64,000 bases of DNA, taken from positions 83,398,843-83,462,842 of the forward strand of contig CM043950.1 of NCBI GenBank assembly GCA_014529385.2. The letters are read 5' to 3'. Numbering within the stretch: the first letter of the stretch is position 1; the number at the start of each line of letters is the position of its first letter. The DNA comes from Adiantum capillus-veneris (taxonomy: Eukaryota; Streptophyta; Polypodiopsida; Polypodiales; Pteridaceae). Shown in pieces: positions 11,248-22,966 of the stretch. Position numbers and translations under genes: made by a program. The notes under the pieces are model-generated. The model made no database searches, had not been told where the DNA came from, and saw nothing but the letters and a program-made list of their open reading frames with translations.

Positions 11248-14200
11248 CTATTCCACTCTCTTTATCTGAGTGGTTTTACACACTATGGATTCATCTTCGT
11301 TATCTCCCAAGTACGAGGGTAATGTTTTCAAAGTTAATGGTTTAGACATTCCTAAAGCTTCAGAGCCGCCGCCATCCCCATACAAGGATGGTACATCCAT
11401 GTCCATATCAAGAGGTAGATTGTCTAACCAAACTTCCTCTATAGGAGCTGACTTCAAAGTTAGGCTCCCATCATAATCTCTCTAAATTTTCCCAGAAGTG
11501 TCCTGGCCAGTCTTCTTCTACGAATGGAATTTCATCCAAGGCATCTTCACTGTCAGGCACTATGAGTTTTGGCTCTCTTTTTTTCAAGGTGGGGTTCTAC
11601 CACCACTTCTGATTTCTCTTTACTGGTTCCTACCACAAGCTCCTTACGTTTTTCCATACTCTCGAGCTTGGGTTTTTGTTTTTCTAGCATCTCTTGAGTA
11701 ATTCTTACCAAATTTTGATAAGCTTCAAGCTTAGCTACTTCCATGTCTAGAGAAGGATAGTTTTTCCATTTGGTTTCCATGTTTTGGCATGCTCTAAGTC
11801 CCGCTTGGTAAGCTTCCAAGGCTGCATTAATTGACTCAAAAAAATTTTCTACAAAAATTGATCCTCCAGATTTCACAATGGTTTCTTGCTTTAGCTTCCA
11901 GTTTCTTTCACTTTTTCTTGGAATAGTTTCTTTGCTTTCTCCTCGATTTTAGCTCTTTGTTTTTGTTTTCTCATCTCATACCTTTTGCTTATGCTTCTCT
12001 TGGTCTTCTGAGAGGAAATTTTAGTATTATTTGAATCATCAAAGGACTTATGTTTCTTTTTCTTAGCCTGGGCTCTAGTGATTACCTTGATCGTAACAAT
12101 CGGTTCGCTCTCAAATGAGCCACTAGGTATCACTTGGACTACTTCACTATTGTTTTACCCTTTTTTAAAGGATTTTCTGGATAATCTTCAGGGAAGTGTC
12201 CTCCTTTTTTGCAACATTGTATGCAATAAGCTTCAACTGGCTTGATGTTCTTGTGAGGCTCTGGGCATTCATTTTTCCAATGATCATCTGCACCACAGTT
12301 GTGACAGTTCCCAGTTCTTGGCTTAATCATGGGTCTTACCATCAAAGGTCTAACACCTTGATTAGCCACATAGCACATCGATGCAAGCTCTTGTGTAGTA
12401 TAAGTCATAGGTTCTTCCATTGTTGGTGGATGTGAATTATACCAACCTCCTTCTACCATTACTGTAGATGGACTAGGCTCAGCATAGGGTGTAACAGGCA
12501 CTAGTGCTTCTTCATCTATGATTCCCTCTGAATGCATGTACTTTACATGCACTGCATTATGTCTAGGATATGGAGGTTGTTGACCCAACATAGGTTGAGG
12601 TCTTTCCATACCCATCAGTGGTCTTTGGGATGGGACCATATTAGATTGATGTCTATACATGGGTTATCCTTGTGGCCTCATAGGCACGTATTGACACCAT
12701 CATAATTTGGTTGTAATATCACTCATTGATCTCATGGTTGGTCAATTTACCCTTGATTTCACACCATTTTTGTGGCCTAATTGGTTGTCCATGCTGAGGT
12801 ATCCCTTGCCCTGGTCCCCCCATGGGTGCTTTTTGCATTTCATTCATCCTTTTGAGCATGTCTTCTATGCTTGTAAGCGGTGCTGCAGCAACCGTCCCCA
12901 CTTGTGTCGGTTTGATGGATGTTGTTTTCTCGCTTTGTTTATCCTTAGAGACATCTTCTTCATTGAAAATATCACAATTGTCTCCTAAGTCGATAGCATC
13001 TGACACACACTCTTCTAGGGTCATATGTTTCTTGGTATACAATATAGCATGAAGTTCTTTGTTTAGAAGTCCCTCCAAAAACAATGATACTAATCTTTCT
13101 TCTGTAGGTATTTCTAGTTCTGGGCATCTTGCAATGTATTGTTTCATTCTAGTTGCACAATCTCGTACAAACACCTTGTTTCTGTTTGAAGCTATAGATT
13201 TGAGCTACTGTATTATGTTTGATTCTCGTTTTGAAACATGCAGCTACAAATCCTTGAGTTAATGTATTTAAGTCCATAACTGACCTTGGTGGAATGTTTT
13301 GAAACCATGCCAGTGCTTTTCCTTCTAATGTCATTCCAAATCCCTCAAATTGAGTATGGAAATCAAATATGCATTCTGTTCTTAGCACTTTCTTAAAGCT
13401 TTCTAGGTGGTCATATGGATCCCTAGATCCACTGTATTTTTTGAGCCATTTTTGAAAATCAATTAGTTTGACACGTCTATTTGGTTCAACTCCCCGTCTC
13501 CTGGTAGTTATTGCTGTCCCGAGTCCTTCAAACCAGTCTGTTGGAAATAGTGACTCATGTAGCCCTGGGCTAGCTTTAGTGTCACTCGGTTTTCTTCGTC
13601 ATGAGGTAGTTTCTGGTTTCTTAACATTACTCTCAAAATATCTCTCGTGGAGTTCATCTCTTGGAATAGTTTCTGGTCCTTGGCCCAATATCCAATCCTT
13701 TATGGAGTACCCTTGGTATTTGATTTTATCCACCTCCTCAAAAGTCATCATAACAAAATTATTGTTATAACAATCCCTAAATAGGTAGGTTGGTAGATCT
13801 ATTGATTCCTTGTCTTTGATTTTGAAGATATAGATGATCTTCATGGGTGTTAGTTGTTCTGATATAGCATGAGAAGTCTATAGAAGATCTTTAACGTTTC
13901 TATCCTCCCAACAACAGACTCCGATCCTAAGATTATCCGTACTAAGCCTTTTCAAAGGCTTCAAATCAACCTAATCGTATCCCTCAAATTCTAAAGTCAG
14001 TGGTTCTTCTTTTGCTACCATATCTCGAATTATGGTATTCACTTCTAACCCCCATTCGTCTATTATGTTAGGGTTGTAAATACTGAGTTCCATTTTTATC
14101 CATGTACATTTTTCCTTGTTTGTTTGCTCTAATTTCCTCTTCAAACTCTATGTCATGGTCATCAATGCGAATAGATATTCTTCATTAGGATCCAGGTAAA

Positions 14201-14447
14201 CCTGAGCTCCATGGCGATTAGTCTTATAAAAAGAGAGTATGTGCTTATATCACACTGTCGTTTCGGTTTCTGAATGAGTCAAATAGGAAGACATTTTAGA
14301 TGTTGATTCTGAAAAAGTGTATGAGACTTCTTCAAAGATAGTGTCCAAGTGCTTGCCTTGATTCACACTCTCTTTTGTGGATACTCTACTAGCGGTCTCT
14401 CCAAATATGCCTTGATTTGCTAGTATACGACCAGATCTAAGGTTCAT
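11248..14447 (-). pseudogene. Gag region (element F)
   Basis: It begins at an ATG at 14447 with MNLRSGRILANQG, close to MHLRSGRVLEHEH of element E. Blocks at 13844-13599, 13388-13149 and 13174-12719 carry the capsid-type fold (GKALAWFQNIPPRS, FVRDCATRMKQYIARCP, LVSLFLEGLLNKELH). 12660-12139 has a zinc knuckle CHNCGADDHWKNEC and a damaged second one (YCIQCCKKGGHF). 12133-11553 is Lys/Glu-rich and probably coiled coil, leading to the protease. Several frame changes and stops. The protein would have formed the virus-like particle. Confidence 0.75.
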
Positions 14448-14487
14448 ATAGACTTGTGTAGCCTTGGATAGAGTACTTACCGTCGGA

Positions 14488-14661
14488 TTGACTTGTTATC
14501 ACTTTCTTTCACTTGACTTGATGGAAACTCCTATCAAGATTCCAATCCCTTGTCTCCAACCTGATTCTGTCAAATTGACTTGTTATCACTTTCTTTCACT
14601 TGACTTGATGGCAACTCCTATCAAGCTTCCAATCCCTTGTCTGCAACTTGATTCCTGTATC
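14488..14661. repeat. Tandem duplication, two 87 bp copies
   Basis: The block starting TTGACTTGTTATCACTTTC at 14488 is repeated from 14575 with only a few substitutions. It lies just upstream, in element orientation, of the F gag start. Confidence 0.85.
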
Positions 14662-14947
14662 AGTTTTAATCAAGCTAGCTATTCTTTCACAAAGACTGTA
14701 TAATTCTTGCTAAGTATTGTGACTGTTCTATGTGTATCACTTCAATTTGAGCTAAGCGAGTCAGCACTTGAGACTTTCAGATTCTACTTTTGCAAAGAGC
14801 CAAAGGACTCATCTGCAACCTGCAACCTGAGTGAACATGTACGAATTTGGATCCGATTCAACCCAAAATTGCCCGGTGGCCTTGTATTATGTTGGTCTAA
14901 CACTGTACAAGCTTAAAAGTCTAAGATGGTGTCTCTGTGTATCAGAA

Positions 14948-15816
14948 GATAATAATCACGATTATTTACTTTTCTCAGTTTTTTACACTTTTTGTCTTGT
15001 TTTGCCAAGTATGCAACTTGTTAAGGTCTCTCGACAAGTTTCACTAAGTTTGAACAAAATGTTCAAGTTATCAATTGTTTCATGTCCGCGGACTCAGTTT
15101 TCAAGAATCTGGCTTAAGTCTCACTTTTGTGATCCACATTTCACCAAAATTGATTTGTGTGGTCCACTTGATATGCTTGACCTTGTGGTGTACTCAAATG
15201 TGCAAAAATGTCCAAGTTTCTAGCAGATGTAAATAATCACGATTATTTACTCATGCTATTTTTTGTCGCAATCTTGACACAGAATGGTTAAGCAGCTCAA
15301 CTTAAGCTCCCTAGCCAAGTTTCATCAAGTTTGGATAATTTCTGTTCAAATGGTCAACAGTTTTGTGTATGCAAATTGACTTTGCAACTTTGGCTACAAT
15401 TTTGACCCCAATGATCCAAATCCTACCAATTTTGGTTTGTGGGCTTAATATAGCATGCTAAGACTAGTGGTATGCTGGGTTGGTTAAAAGAGTTGGAAAA
15501 TGGGACAAAAGTAAATAATCACAATTATTCACTTCTGGAAAATTTTTGCATCTTTTTGGTAAACTGAGCTTGTACACTTGTTTAACACCTCAATATAAGT
15601 CTATGAGTCAAGTTTCACTTGGTTTGAACAAGATCTTGCCAATTTACACTCAACTTCTCGACAGTCAGTACAGAATTCAATTTCTACCAAGTTTTTGGTC
15701 AGTTTGGTGATCCAAATTCTATGGGTCTTGCAAAAGATGTTTGTACACATGCGTAGAGTCTCTGGTATCAACCTTGGTCAGTTTTGAGCTGAAAGTAAAT
15801 GATCGCCATTATTTAC
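14948..15816. repeat. Array of about 282 bp units, each with a palindrome, in the F leader
   Basis: A 22 bp inverted repeat, GTAAATAATC + AC + GATTATTTAC, is perfect at 15229-15250. Variants lie at 14948-14969, 15511-15532 and 15795-15816, so the spacing is 281, 282 and 284 bp. A half copy is at 15932 and a weaker one at 16834-16854. The sequence between also repeats (AAGTTTCAC/T..., then TTTGAACAA), so these are diverged tandem units, not isolated sites. Function unknown; see findings. Confidence 0.8.
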
Positions 15817-16482
15817 TTTTGGCCCAAAATGAACAGTTTTTTAAACTTTCTCAGTGGACAATCTTTTCATGAGCTATTTTAAGCCTCTAAGTCAAGTCAA
15901 AACATAGTTTGGCCTAAAATGTCAAGAAAAAGTAAATAATCTAAGTTTTTCCAAGCTCTTGAAATTTTTACCTCCATGCGTCCAGCTTACCCACTGGTCA
16001 TACAACTTTTAAAGCATGCTCTCCAGTCGAATTTAATGCTTGACAGACTTTTGGTGCCATTTCTAGCCGTAGACCTGAATTTTTGCAACTTCACATAAAC
16101 AACTTACAATTTATTCTTTTCGAGAGAGCAATGTTTTGAGATTCCATCTCTGATTCTGCTTACCCTACTCCTAGATTCTACTGCAATGGGATTGTGGAAA
16201 GTGTCCACAAACACTCCTTTTGTTATTTTTTATGGTTTTCTGAGCCTTGATCTCAAGACTTGTCTCATCCATCAATCATTCTCAAAATTCTAATTTAATC
16301 CTACAATCCTAAAAGGTACTTAGCAAATACAACCTACTTCCAAGCTACCTCTACACAGCAAAAGACGACAACCTTAAGCTATGCGGTTTTGTGAAAAGAA
16401 AGTTTTGACACTAGGAGATCTTAGAGGAAGTTAAAGGATAACTTCACAAGACACGCGTGTTTTTCCCTAGTTTAGGTCTCTT

Positions 16483-16503
16483 CGATCCCAGGCAACGGCG
16501 CCA
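16483..16503 (-). other. Primer-binding site of element F (tRNA-Asp type)
   Basis: On the minus strand the sequence after the LTR-type ...CCCACA end is TT, then TGGCGCCGTTGCCTGGGAT. It differs at one position from the element E site at 41423 and matches the 3' end expected for plant tRNA-Asp. Confidence 0.75.
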
Positions 16504-16505
16504 AA

Positions 16506-17290
16506 TGTGGGACAGGTGTCTAGCCTCACTCCTATCTTATTGCTAACATAGCGAGAACCACAAATATAATTGTTAATCCATGGGACGAAGCTGACTCGAC
16601 TAGTCAATAGAGGCTACTAGGGGTTTTCAATCTCTTGGAAAACAGCAAATAACTCGCATCTAACTCAAGCTACACTCAAATGACAGAAATCACCAAAAGC
16701 TAATCGCTCCTCGGCAAGCCAATCACATCTGTTACAACATCAAATGACATTCAAACGTTATGAAACTTCTAGGATATGTTTATAAGACCTAAGCACACAT
16801 GCTAATGGTCTCAAATCTCACTTGAGGTCAAGTGTAAAAATCACAATTATTAACAACAGTGAGTTTCTGACCTAGTTGTTTTCGACCCAGAATACATCTA
16901 AATGCTTAGCAATGATGCCCCAATACCCTGCATATACTTATTTATGATTTTGAAGCTTAAATTTCTACTTATGATGAATTTAGGTTGCGGGTTGGCGATG
17001 CCAAAAGCTACGGATTACCATGAAATGCTTACGTCAATGCGTAGAGCTCTTACCTGCTGTTGCAATGCAACAAAGTGCACTGCAATGTGACAACTGGGAA
17101 GGGAGTAGGAAGTGCGAGAAGGAGAGAAGTGAGCGCCGTTAGCTCACGCATCAAAAACTTACAAAATTGGCTTTTATACCTTAGCCAAGGTTTTTGTGGT
17201 CAAAACTAATAATCTGGGAGCTCTAACTAAAGACAGGTTGATACAATCTGGAAGCATGTAGCCCCGGCTCATCAATTACACTGTTTATCT
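16506..17290 (-). repeat. Presumed 5' LTR of element F
   Basis: It abuts the primer site and ends with CA on the minus strand. A TATA box (TATAAAA on the minus strand) is at 17172-17178, as expected for U3. The outer end is not defined because copia fragment H starts close by and no second LTR copy was found for comparison. Confidence 0.5.
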
Positions 17291-17295
17291 GGAAA

Positions 17296-18972
17296 TCAAG
17301 AGTTACAATATTCTCGATTCATCAAAATAATAAGTGTTTTTACAATGAAAGCTCCGAAAAATGTTATTCGAGTTAGCTTCGTGTTGCATACATAAATGAG
17401 GCAGCCAACATCAGTTTGGTAAAGAGTGACATCAGCAGGATCGCCAGCATTATGTAGACTCAACTTCAAACCCGTTTCCATGGGAGTGTCAATGGGTTTG
17501 CAATCCTCAAGTCCAAACTTACATAGCAACGTCTCTATGTAACTTTTCTAACACAAGGCAATACCACCATCACACTACTTAAACTGTATACCCAAGTAAT
17601 GATGCAACAGCCCCAAAGCTTTCATCTTGAAAGTAGCATTCAAATCCGCTGTAAATTCAGCAATATGTCTCTCATTTGGTCCAGTGATCAGCAAATCATT
17701 GACATAAAGAACCATAATGAGAAGTACATCACCCTCACGCTTTACATACAATGTGCTTTCTGTTGGACTGTTACGAAAGCCTCGTTTAACCAAATGAGTG
17801 TCAGATTTCTCATACCAAGCACGAGGAGATTGCTTCAACCCATACAAAACCTTATTACATCTGCACACTTTGTCCTCTTGTCCTTTTATGACAAAACCGC
17901 AAGCCTGCGTTACATAAACTTCCTCAAATATGTCACCATTCAAGAAAGCAGTAACAATGTCTGATTGATGTACATCCCAACCAAAATGAGCTGCCAATGC
18001 ACATAGAAAACTCACAGTAGTCATACAAAAAATGGGAGTAAAGGTTTCTTCATAATCTATGCCTTTATGTTGTGCATAACCCTTTGCAACAAGTCGAGCC
18101 TTATAATGATCGATCTCACCATCCGGCTTGCGTTTCAACTTGTAAACCCACTTCGTACCAATGGCCTTTTTTCCAGGAGGCAAATCACATAAAGTCCATG
18201 TGTCATTTTCTATAAGTGCATCATATTCTGATTGCATGGCAGCCATCCAATTTCGGATTCTGTGCTTTATCAAAATACAGAGGCTCCTCAACATCATGTA
18301 AGCTAGACACAGCCAAAGCATAACAATCTGATCCATAAGATGCATGGCGAGAGCCTGAACGAGTACGACTAGACAAAGGTGCATCCAATTTACTGTCACT
18401 CAAAGTGTGCACCAGCCATTTTGGCATACCTCTAGCCTGCTCATTTTCAGCCCTTTCCTCATCAAGTACGTATGTACATCTGCATCAGTAATAGGCTCAT
18501 CTGTAACATTTTTAGAAACCCCATAGGCTGTACATTTTCCTCATTGGAAATTACATTCGTATTTGCACCACTAAAAAGAGGCAACAAAGTGTTATAAATG
18601 TCTTGTGAGCTTACATTACTGTCTCTAGTACATGTTAGCAAGGGCTGAACAGAATCTTCCACAAACACTACATCCCGTGAAACCAAAATACGCTTTGTTT
18701 GCGGATGATATAACCTGTAACCTTTGCTTTCAGCACTATAACCAACAAAAATACATTTGATAACCTTATCATCCAATTTTATATGTTGTGTTTGTGGCAC
18801 CAAAGCATATGCCAAACAACCAAAAACATGCATGTGCTCAATAGAAGGCCCTCTATCATGCCATTCTTCATATGGAGTAATAGACTGCAAAGCTTTCGTA
18901 GGACACCTGTTTAGTACATAAGTGGCACACATGATGACCTCAAGCCAAAAAGAATGTGGCAAAGCTTGACAT
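17296..18972 (-). pseudogene. Fragment H: Ty1/copia integrase C-terminus, RT and RNase H start
   Basis: 18962-18462 has the copia integrase C-terminus (PHSFWLEVIMCATYVLNRCP, VFGCLAYALVP, KCIFVGYSAESKGYRLY). 18399-17575 is RT, with TKWVYKLKRKPDGEIDHYKA, QSDIVTAFLNGDIFEEVY and YGLKQSPRAWYEK. The polymerase box reads VLYVNDLLITG instead of YVDD, so a catalytic Asp is lost. 17529-17296 begins the connection/RNase H (CKPIDTPMETGLKLS) and decays. Gag, protease, most of integrase and the LTRs are missing; both ends are abrupt. Confidence 0.9.
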
Positions 18973-19310
18973 TTGATGTTTAAGCACAGACATTCAGAAT
19001 AGACAAAACACAGAAATCAGAATGGAACATGGAACTGGAACAGAACACAGAAACTGACAACACACTGAATCCGCCATAACTTTCTGCCTTCACATTCCCA
19101 GGAAGATACTGATCTTTGACAGTTACATACATCGATAAGACTAATGGGCAACGCCCTTTCCCAAGAACACCCCTTGGAATCCCAAAAGTACAAAAGTTAA
19201 CATTCCAACTTCCACTAAGGTAAAACATCCCAAAATTCCTAGGCTTAACACCTGGCACAGTCCGGTGGCTAGAGCCACAGGCTGACCTGGACCCACAATC
19301 CCTTTATCAA
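18973..19310 (-). other. Non-coding tail between copia fragment H and element G
   Basis: This follows the apparent end of the G 3' reading frame at about 19310. It would contain the G polypurine tract and the start of a 3' LTR, but no second copy is available to prove this. No other structure seen. Confidence 0.3.
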
Positions 19311-21600
19311 ACAACCTGCTCCCCAGCATCCCCTTCTGCATCTGCCTTTTCTGCTGCAACATCCGAATCCACCTGCTTTTCCCCCTCTACTTCCACCTGC
19401 TTTTCCACTTCTGATTCCACTCCTCCTGCTACAATCCGATCTCCTCCTTACTCAGCTCTGCCGTCCACTTACTCAGTCCCTCTGCATTCACTTCAATCCC
19501 CTTACTTTTTTCCTTCAACTCCCACATCTCTGCCACTAATTTCTCATTTTCCACCTTCAATTGCTCATTCTCCCTCCTAATGCTTTCTTTTACTGCTAGT
19601 TTAGCTGAAACCAATTTTTGAATCTGTTCGTCGACACCTCCATGTGTTCCCTCCAAATCCTAGTAGCTTTATTCCACATATCTTGTGTATACTCCAGCAC
19701 TTCCAGCTTCAGAACATCTGCATCCAAATCTGCAACCAAAATACCTGTCATTCCCTGGTTCTGCATTCTCCATATCTATCAACGGAGACAATCTATTAAT
19801 TAGGAAAATATTCTCAGTGGTCAACTCAGTCACTTTGTCTCCCAGTTCTTTGAATTGTTCATCCACTGCAGCTTTTAGTCCGTCTGCCCACTTAGTAAAA
19901 TCCTCAGCTACACTCAGAACTTCAGCATTTCTCGCCGAAGCCTCTCCTGTAATCCGTTTAACTTCCTCCTGTAGTCTTTCTTTATCTACCCTCTCATGAA
20001 ACAACTGCATCCGAACTTTCTGCATTTCCCACTCCGGGATAGCACTGCATTTATGCTCTGTTTCTCAACTTCCATCACCCTCAGAGCTGCATCTTGATTC
20101 TGCATAAACTCATTCTGTTGAGTCAAACTTCTAGCTGCCTCTTCCACAGAAAAAATTCCCTTCTACTCATAACTGTCACTGCTCCCCGCTTTTACTTTCA
20201 AATTTTCCAGAGCAGTCTTCTCCACAGCTCCACCCAATACTTTCATAAACAGCGTTACCTTTTTGCCTTTGGACTCCAATTTCTTTGATTCTGATTCCAT
20301 TGTGAAACTGTTCGTCTTTGATTCCAATTCGTCCAAACCCTTCCAAGAGACGTGATTTACCTTTTTCAACTGTTGGAGAGCCCAACAACAATTTCCTTCT
20401 CTTACTTCCATATGCTATTCCCTCATCTTTTGCTACATCTACCACTGGTGTCTTCAAACCTGTTGCTACTGTCGAAACCTTCAGAACATACTTAAAAATC
20501 ACAACCAAATAAGGTGCTACTCTGCCCATTGTTGGTGTCCGACTTCGGTCTCTTTTTCCAGTTAACTGCATCTGATCATACAGAAGTGATGCCCAATCAA
20601 CTTTAATGCCTCTCTTCGCCTGAAACAAAGGAGAAAAAGCCTCCTTCGACATGTAGGCAGTCTTCTGTAGGATACATACTTTTTCCAAATACCAAAACAA
20701 ATTTGAAGTTCTATTTCCACCTGCATTCTTCACCATGTAGTATACCTTCGTTCCTACCGGATTTCTAAATTCCCCTTTCATGTGGGAATCGGTCAGCTTC
20801 CTTGTCTTAGCCGGCACAGTTAGACAGGGAACCTTGAAGACTTTGGACACCAACTTTGGTGTCAAACGCACATCCGTTGTAATCATTCCACCACTTTCCT
20901 TTATCATATTTCACTCCTACTTAGTGAATTCATTTTCTACCCATGTATCCCAAGGTAGACATGCAAATTCATAAAGACCTATATGCTTTAGCCATACTTG
21001 GGTTTCCACTTCATTAGGGTCAAACGCTGCCACCGCCATCTCCACGTTGCCCTGATCACTCAGAGATTCAGCCTCATCGCTTTCCACCTCGATTGGCTCT
21101 TCCTGTTGCCGTGCTTTGAACAGCTCATCCATCGCCGTCTTCATCGACCAAGGGTCCGGCATCACTTCTAACGCATCATCTTGCATACCCGCCATGAGCT
21201 TTCCCTTAATATTCTCAGAAAACATCTCGCCCTTCTTCCCTAACATAACACTCACTAAACTGCGACGTTCACACACTTGGATGTGATCCTCAACTCCTCT
21301 CACCACCTTACTCTTATGATGATGAATTTTTTCCTCGATTCGGGCACGCCATGCAAGATTTGCCCAAAAAAAATTCTTCCTTAAGGGAGTCACATCAGCA
21401 CTAAGAGAATTTTTTGCCTTAAAATGAGTACCCCTACTTATTAGTACCTTTGTACCCTTTTGCCCAATTCCATTCCTGTAACTTTCCACTTTCGAGACTT
21501 CAAATCCGGCAGTTCGATTTCCAACTTCCAGTCCGCAATCCGAATTCTGATTTCCAAATCCCTTTACAAGTTTTGAATTGCTAGAACAAATTGCCAATTC
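19310..21600 (-). pseudogene. Extra 3' reading frame with coiled coils downstream of integrase (element G)
   Basis: After the integrase C-terminus the same frame continues with a Ser/Asn-rich segment, then an acidic segment ending near FACLPWDTWVENEFTK. A globular-looking part follows at 20907-20340 (GGMITTDVRLTPKLVSKVF, then VYYMVKNAGG, SNLFWYLEKV, KVDWASLLYDQM). Last come Glu/Lys-rich heptad stretches (20150-20030, 20025-19669, 19656-19429), for example VKESIRRENEQLKVENEKL. The layout recalls the plant transposon-associated domain found with some Athila-like elements, but I am not sure of that family. No transmembrane segment is seen, so it does not look like an envelope protein. Stops at about 20915 and 20910, and frame changes near 20340 and 20030, show decay. 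Confidence 0.6.
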
Positions 21601-22903
21601 TGTCTCTGAACATTTTACTGCAACTCCCACAACACCAATTGTTAACAACTTCCTGCCAATATCCTTAGCCTTATTGACCATCCACTTGGGAACCTCGGGA
21701 ACCTTTCCATAAAATTTCTTCAATCTGAATCCATTCACTGGTTTCAAAATCTTTGTTCCAAAAACGTCTTTCAACAAAAATGTTCCTTGACCCTGTTCTG
21801 ATTCAATCTGATAAGGTCCCAAATATCTCAGCTTCAACTTACCCGGATGTGGTCCCAATTTGGAATTATATAAAATCACCCAATCCCCTTTCTGAATTTT
21901 TTTTAATTTCACCTGCCTAGACATCCATGCTTGTCTCCTCTACTGCCCAATTTCCACCAAATAGGCACTTTGAATTCTATCCTCTTCCAATTTAAGCAGT
22001 TCCTTCTGTCTATAAGAAATTGATTCCTCTGGACTTAATCTATGCTGAACTAACAACCTCAAGCTTGGAATTACATATTCCATTGGCACCACAGCTTCAA
22101 TCCCAAATACCAATTTGAAAGAAGTCATTCCAATCGCCACCTTAAAAGCTGTCCAAAAATCCCATAGTGCTGAATCCAACTTGTCATCCCAATCCGATTT
22201 GTTTTTCGACACAATCTTCTTCAAAATTCTTACCATCACTTTATTAGATCTTTCTGCCTGCCCATTTGCTTGCGGATGATATGGAGTGGATTTCTTATGC
22301 AAAATCATATGTCTGGATGTCAACTCCTGAATCACAGAATTCAAAAAGTGTGTTCCCTGATCCGACACCAACTCAATAGGACATCCAAATCTTTTCATAA
22401 TGTTTTTATAAAGGAAACCTTGCCACACTTGCTGCTTTATTATCTCTCAAAGACACTGCTTCCACCCATTTGGTAGCATAATCTGTTGCAACAAGAATAT
22501 ATCTGGAACCTATCCTCTTTGCTGGTGGTTTTATTGGGCCTACGAAATCCATTCCCCACTTTTGAAATGGTTCTAATGGTAAGACTGGATGATCGTGCAT
22601 CCTATCCCCTTGTGTAGGCTGCCCCATCTTCTGACATTGAACACATTCCTTGGCAAAACTATGTGCATCCTTCAATAACAAAGGCCACCAAAGTCCAGCT
22701 TGTAAAATTTTCCGACCTATAATTTCCCCTGAGAAATGTCCTCTAGATGATCCCCAATGTGCCTTCTGCAACACTCCTTTTTGCTCTTCATCCGGAACAC
22801 ATTGACGTATAATCTGATATGCTCCTCTTCTATATAATGCTCGAGCTATAATTAGAAATGGTCTGCTCCTCAATGCAAACTTCTTCCGTTGATCTAGAGA
22901 CAT
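21600..22903 (-). pseudogene. Integrase (element G)
   Basis: 22903-22406 has the zinc domain (H...H, ECVQCQKMG) and the first catalytic Asp in KWGMDFVGPI. 22428-21940, in another frame, has ELVSDQGTHFLN and STPYHPQANGQAERSNK, giving the second Asp and the Glu. 21924-21600 is the C-terminal fold (KIQKGDWVILYNSKLG, LRYLGPYQIE). One frameshift near 22420 and a stop near 21940 break it. Confidence 0.85.
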
Positions 22904-22966
22904 TGTCGAAGGTCAAACTCCATCTGTCAGAAACTGAACCATCTAATCATACCAATTATCAAAAAA

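Larger units (their letters stand above)
5264..17290 (-). mobile_element. Element F: decayed Ty3/gypsy retrotransposon with extra 3' region
   Basis: Reading on the minus strand: presumed 5' LTR (about 17290-16506), tRNA-Asp-type primer site (16503-16483), a 2 kb leader, gag from an ATG at 14447, protease, RT, RNase H, two integrase zinc modules, integrase core, then a second protease-like domain and a basic region with Trp-Val-Pro-Lys motifs. Every coding block has stops or frame changes, so it is a fossil. The 3' LTR was not identified. The gag start (MNLRSGR) and protease resemble those of element E. Confidence 0.75.

Noticed and set aside
14948-15816. CRISPR-like array of repeated palindromes
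   Set aside because: Spacing is about 282 bp, the spacers are themselves repeats, and the genome is eukaryotic.
19310-20900. Envelope gene of G
   Set aside because: No signal peptide, transmembrane segment or fusion-peptide-like stretch; coiled coil alone is not enough.
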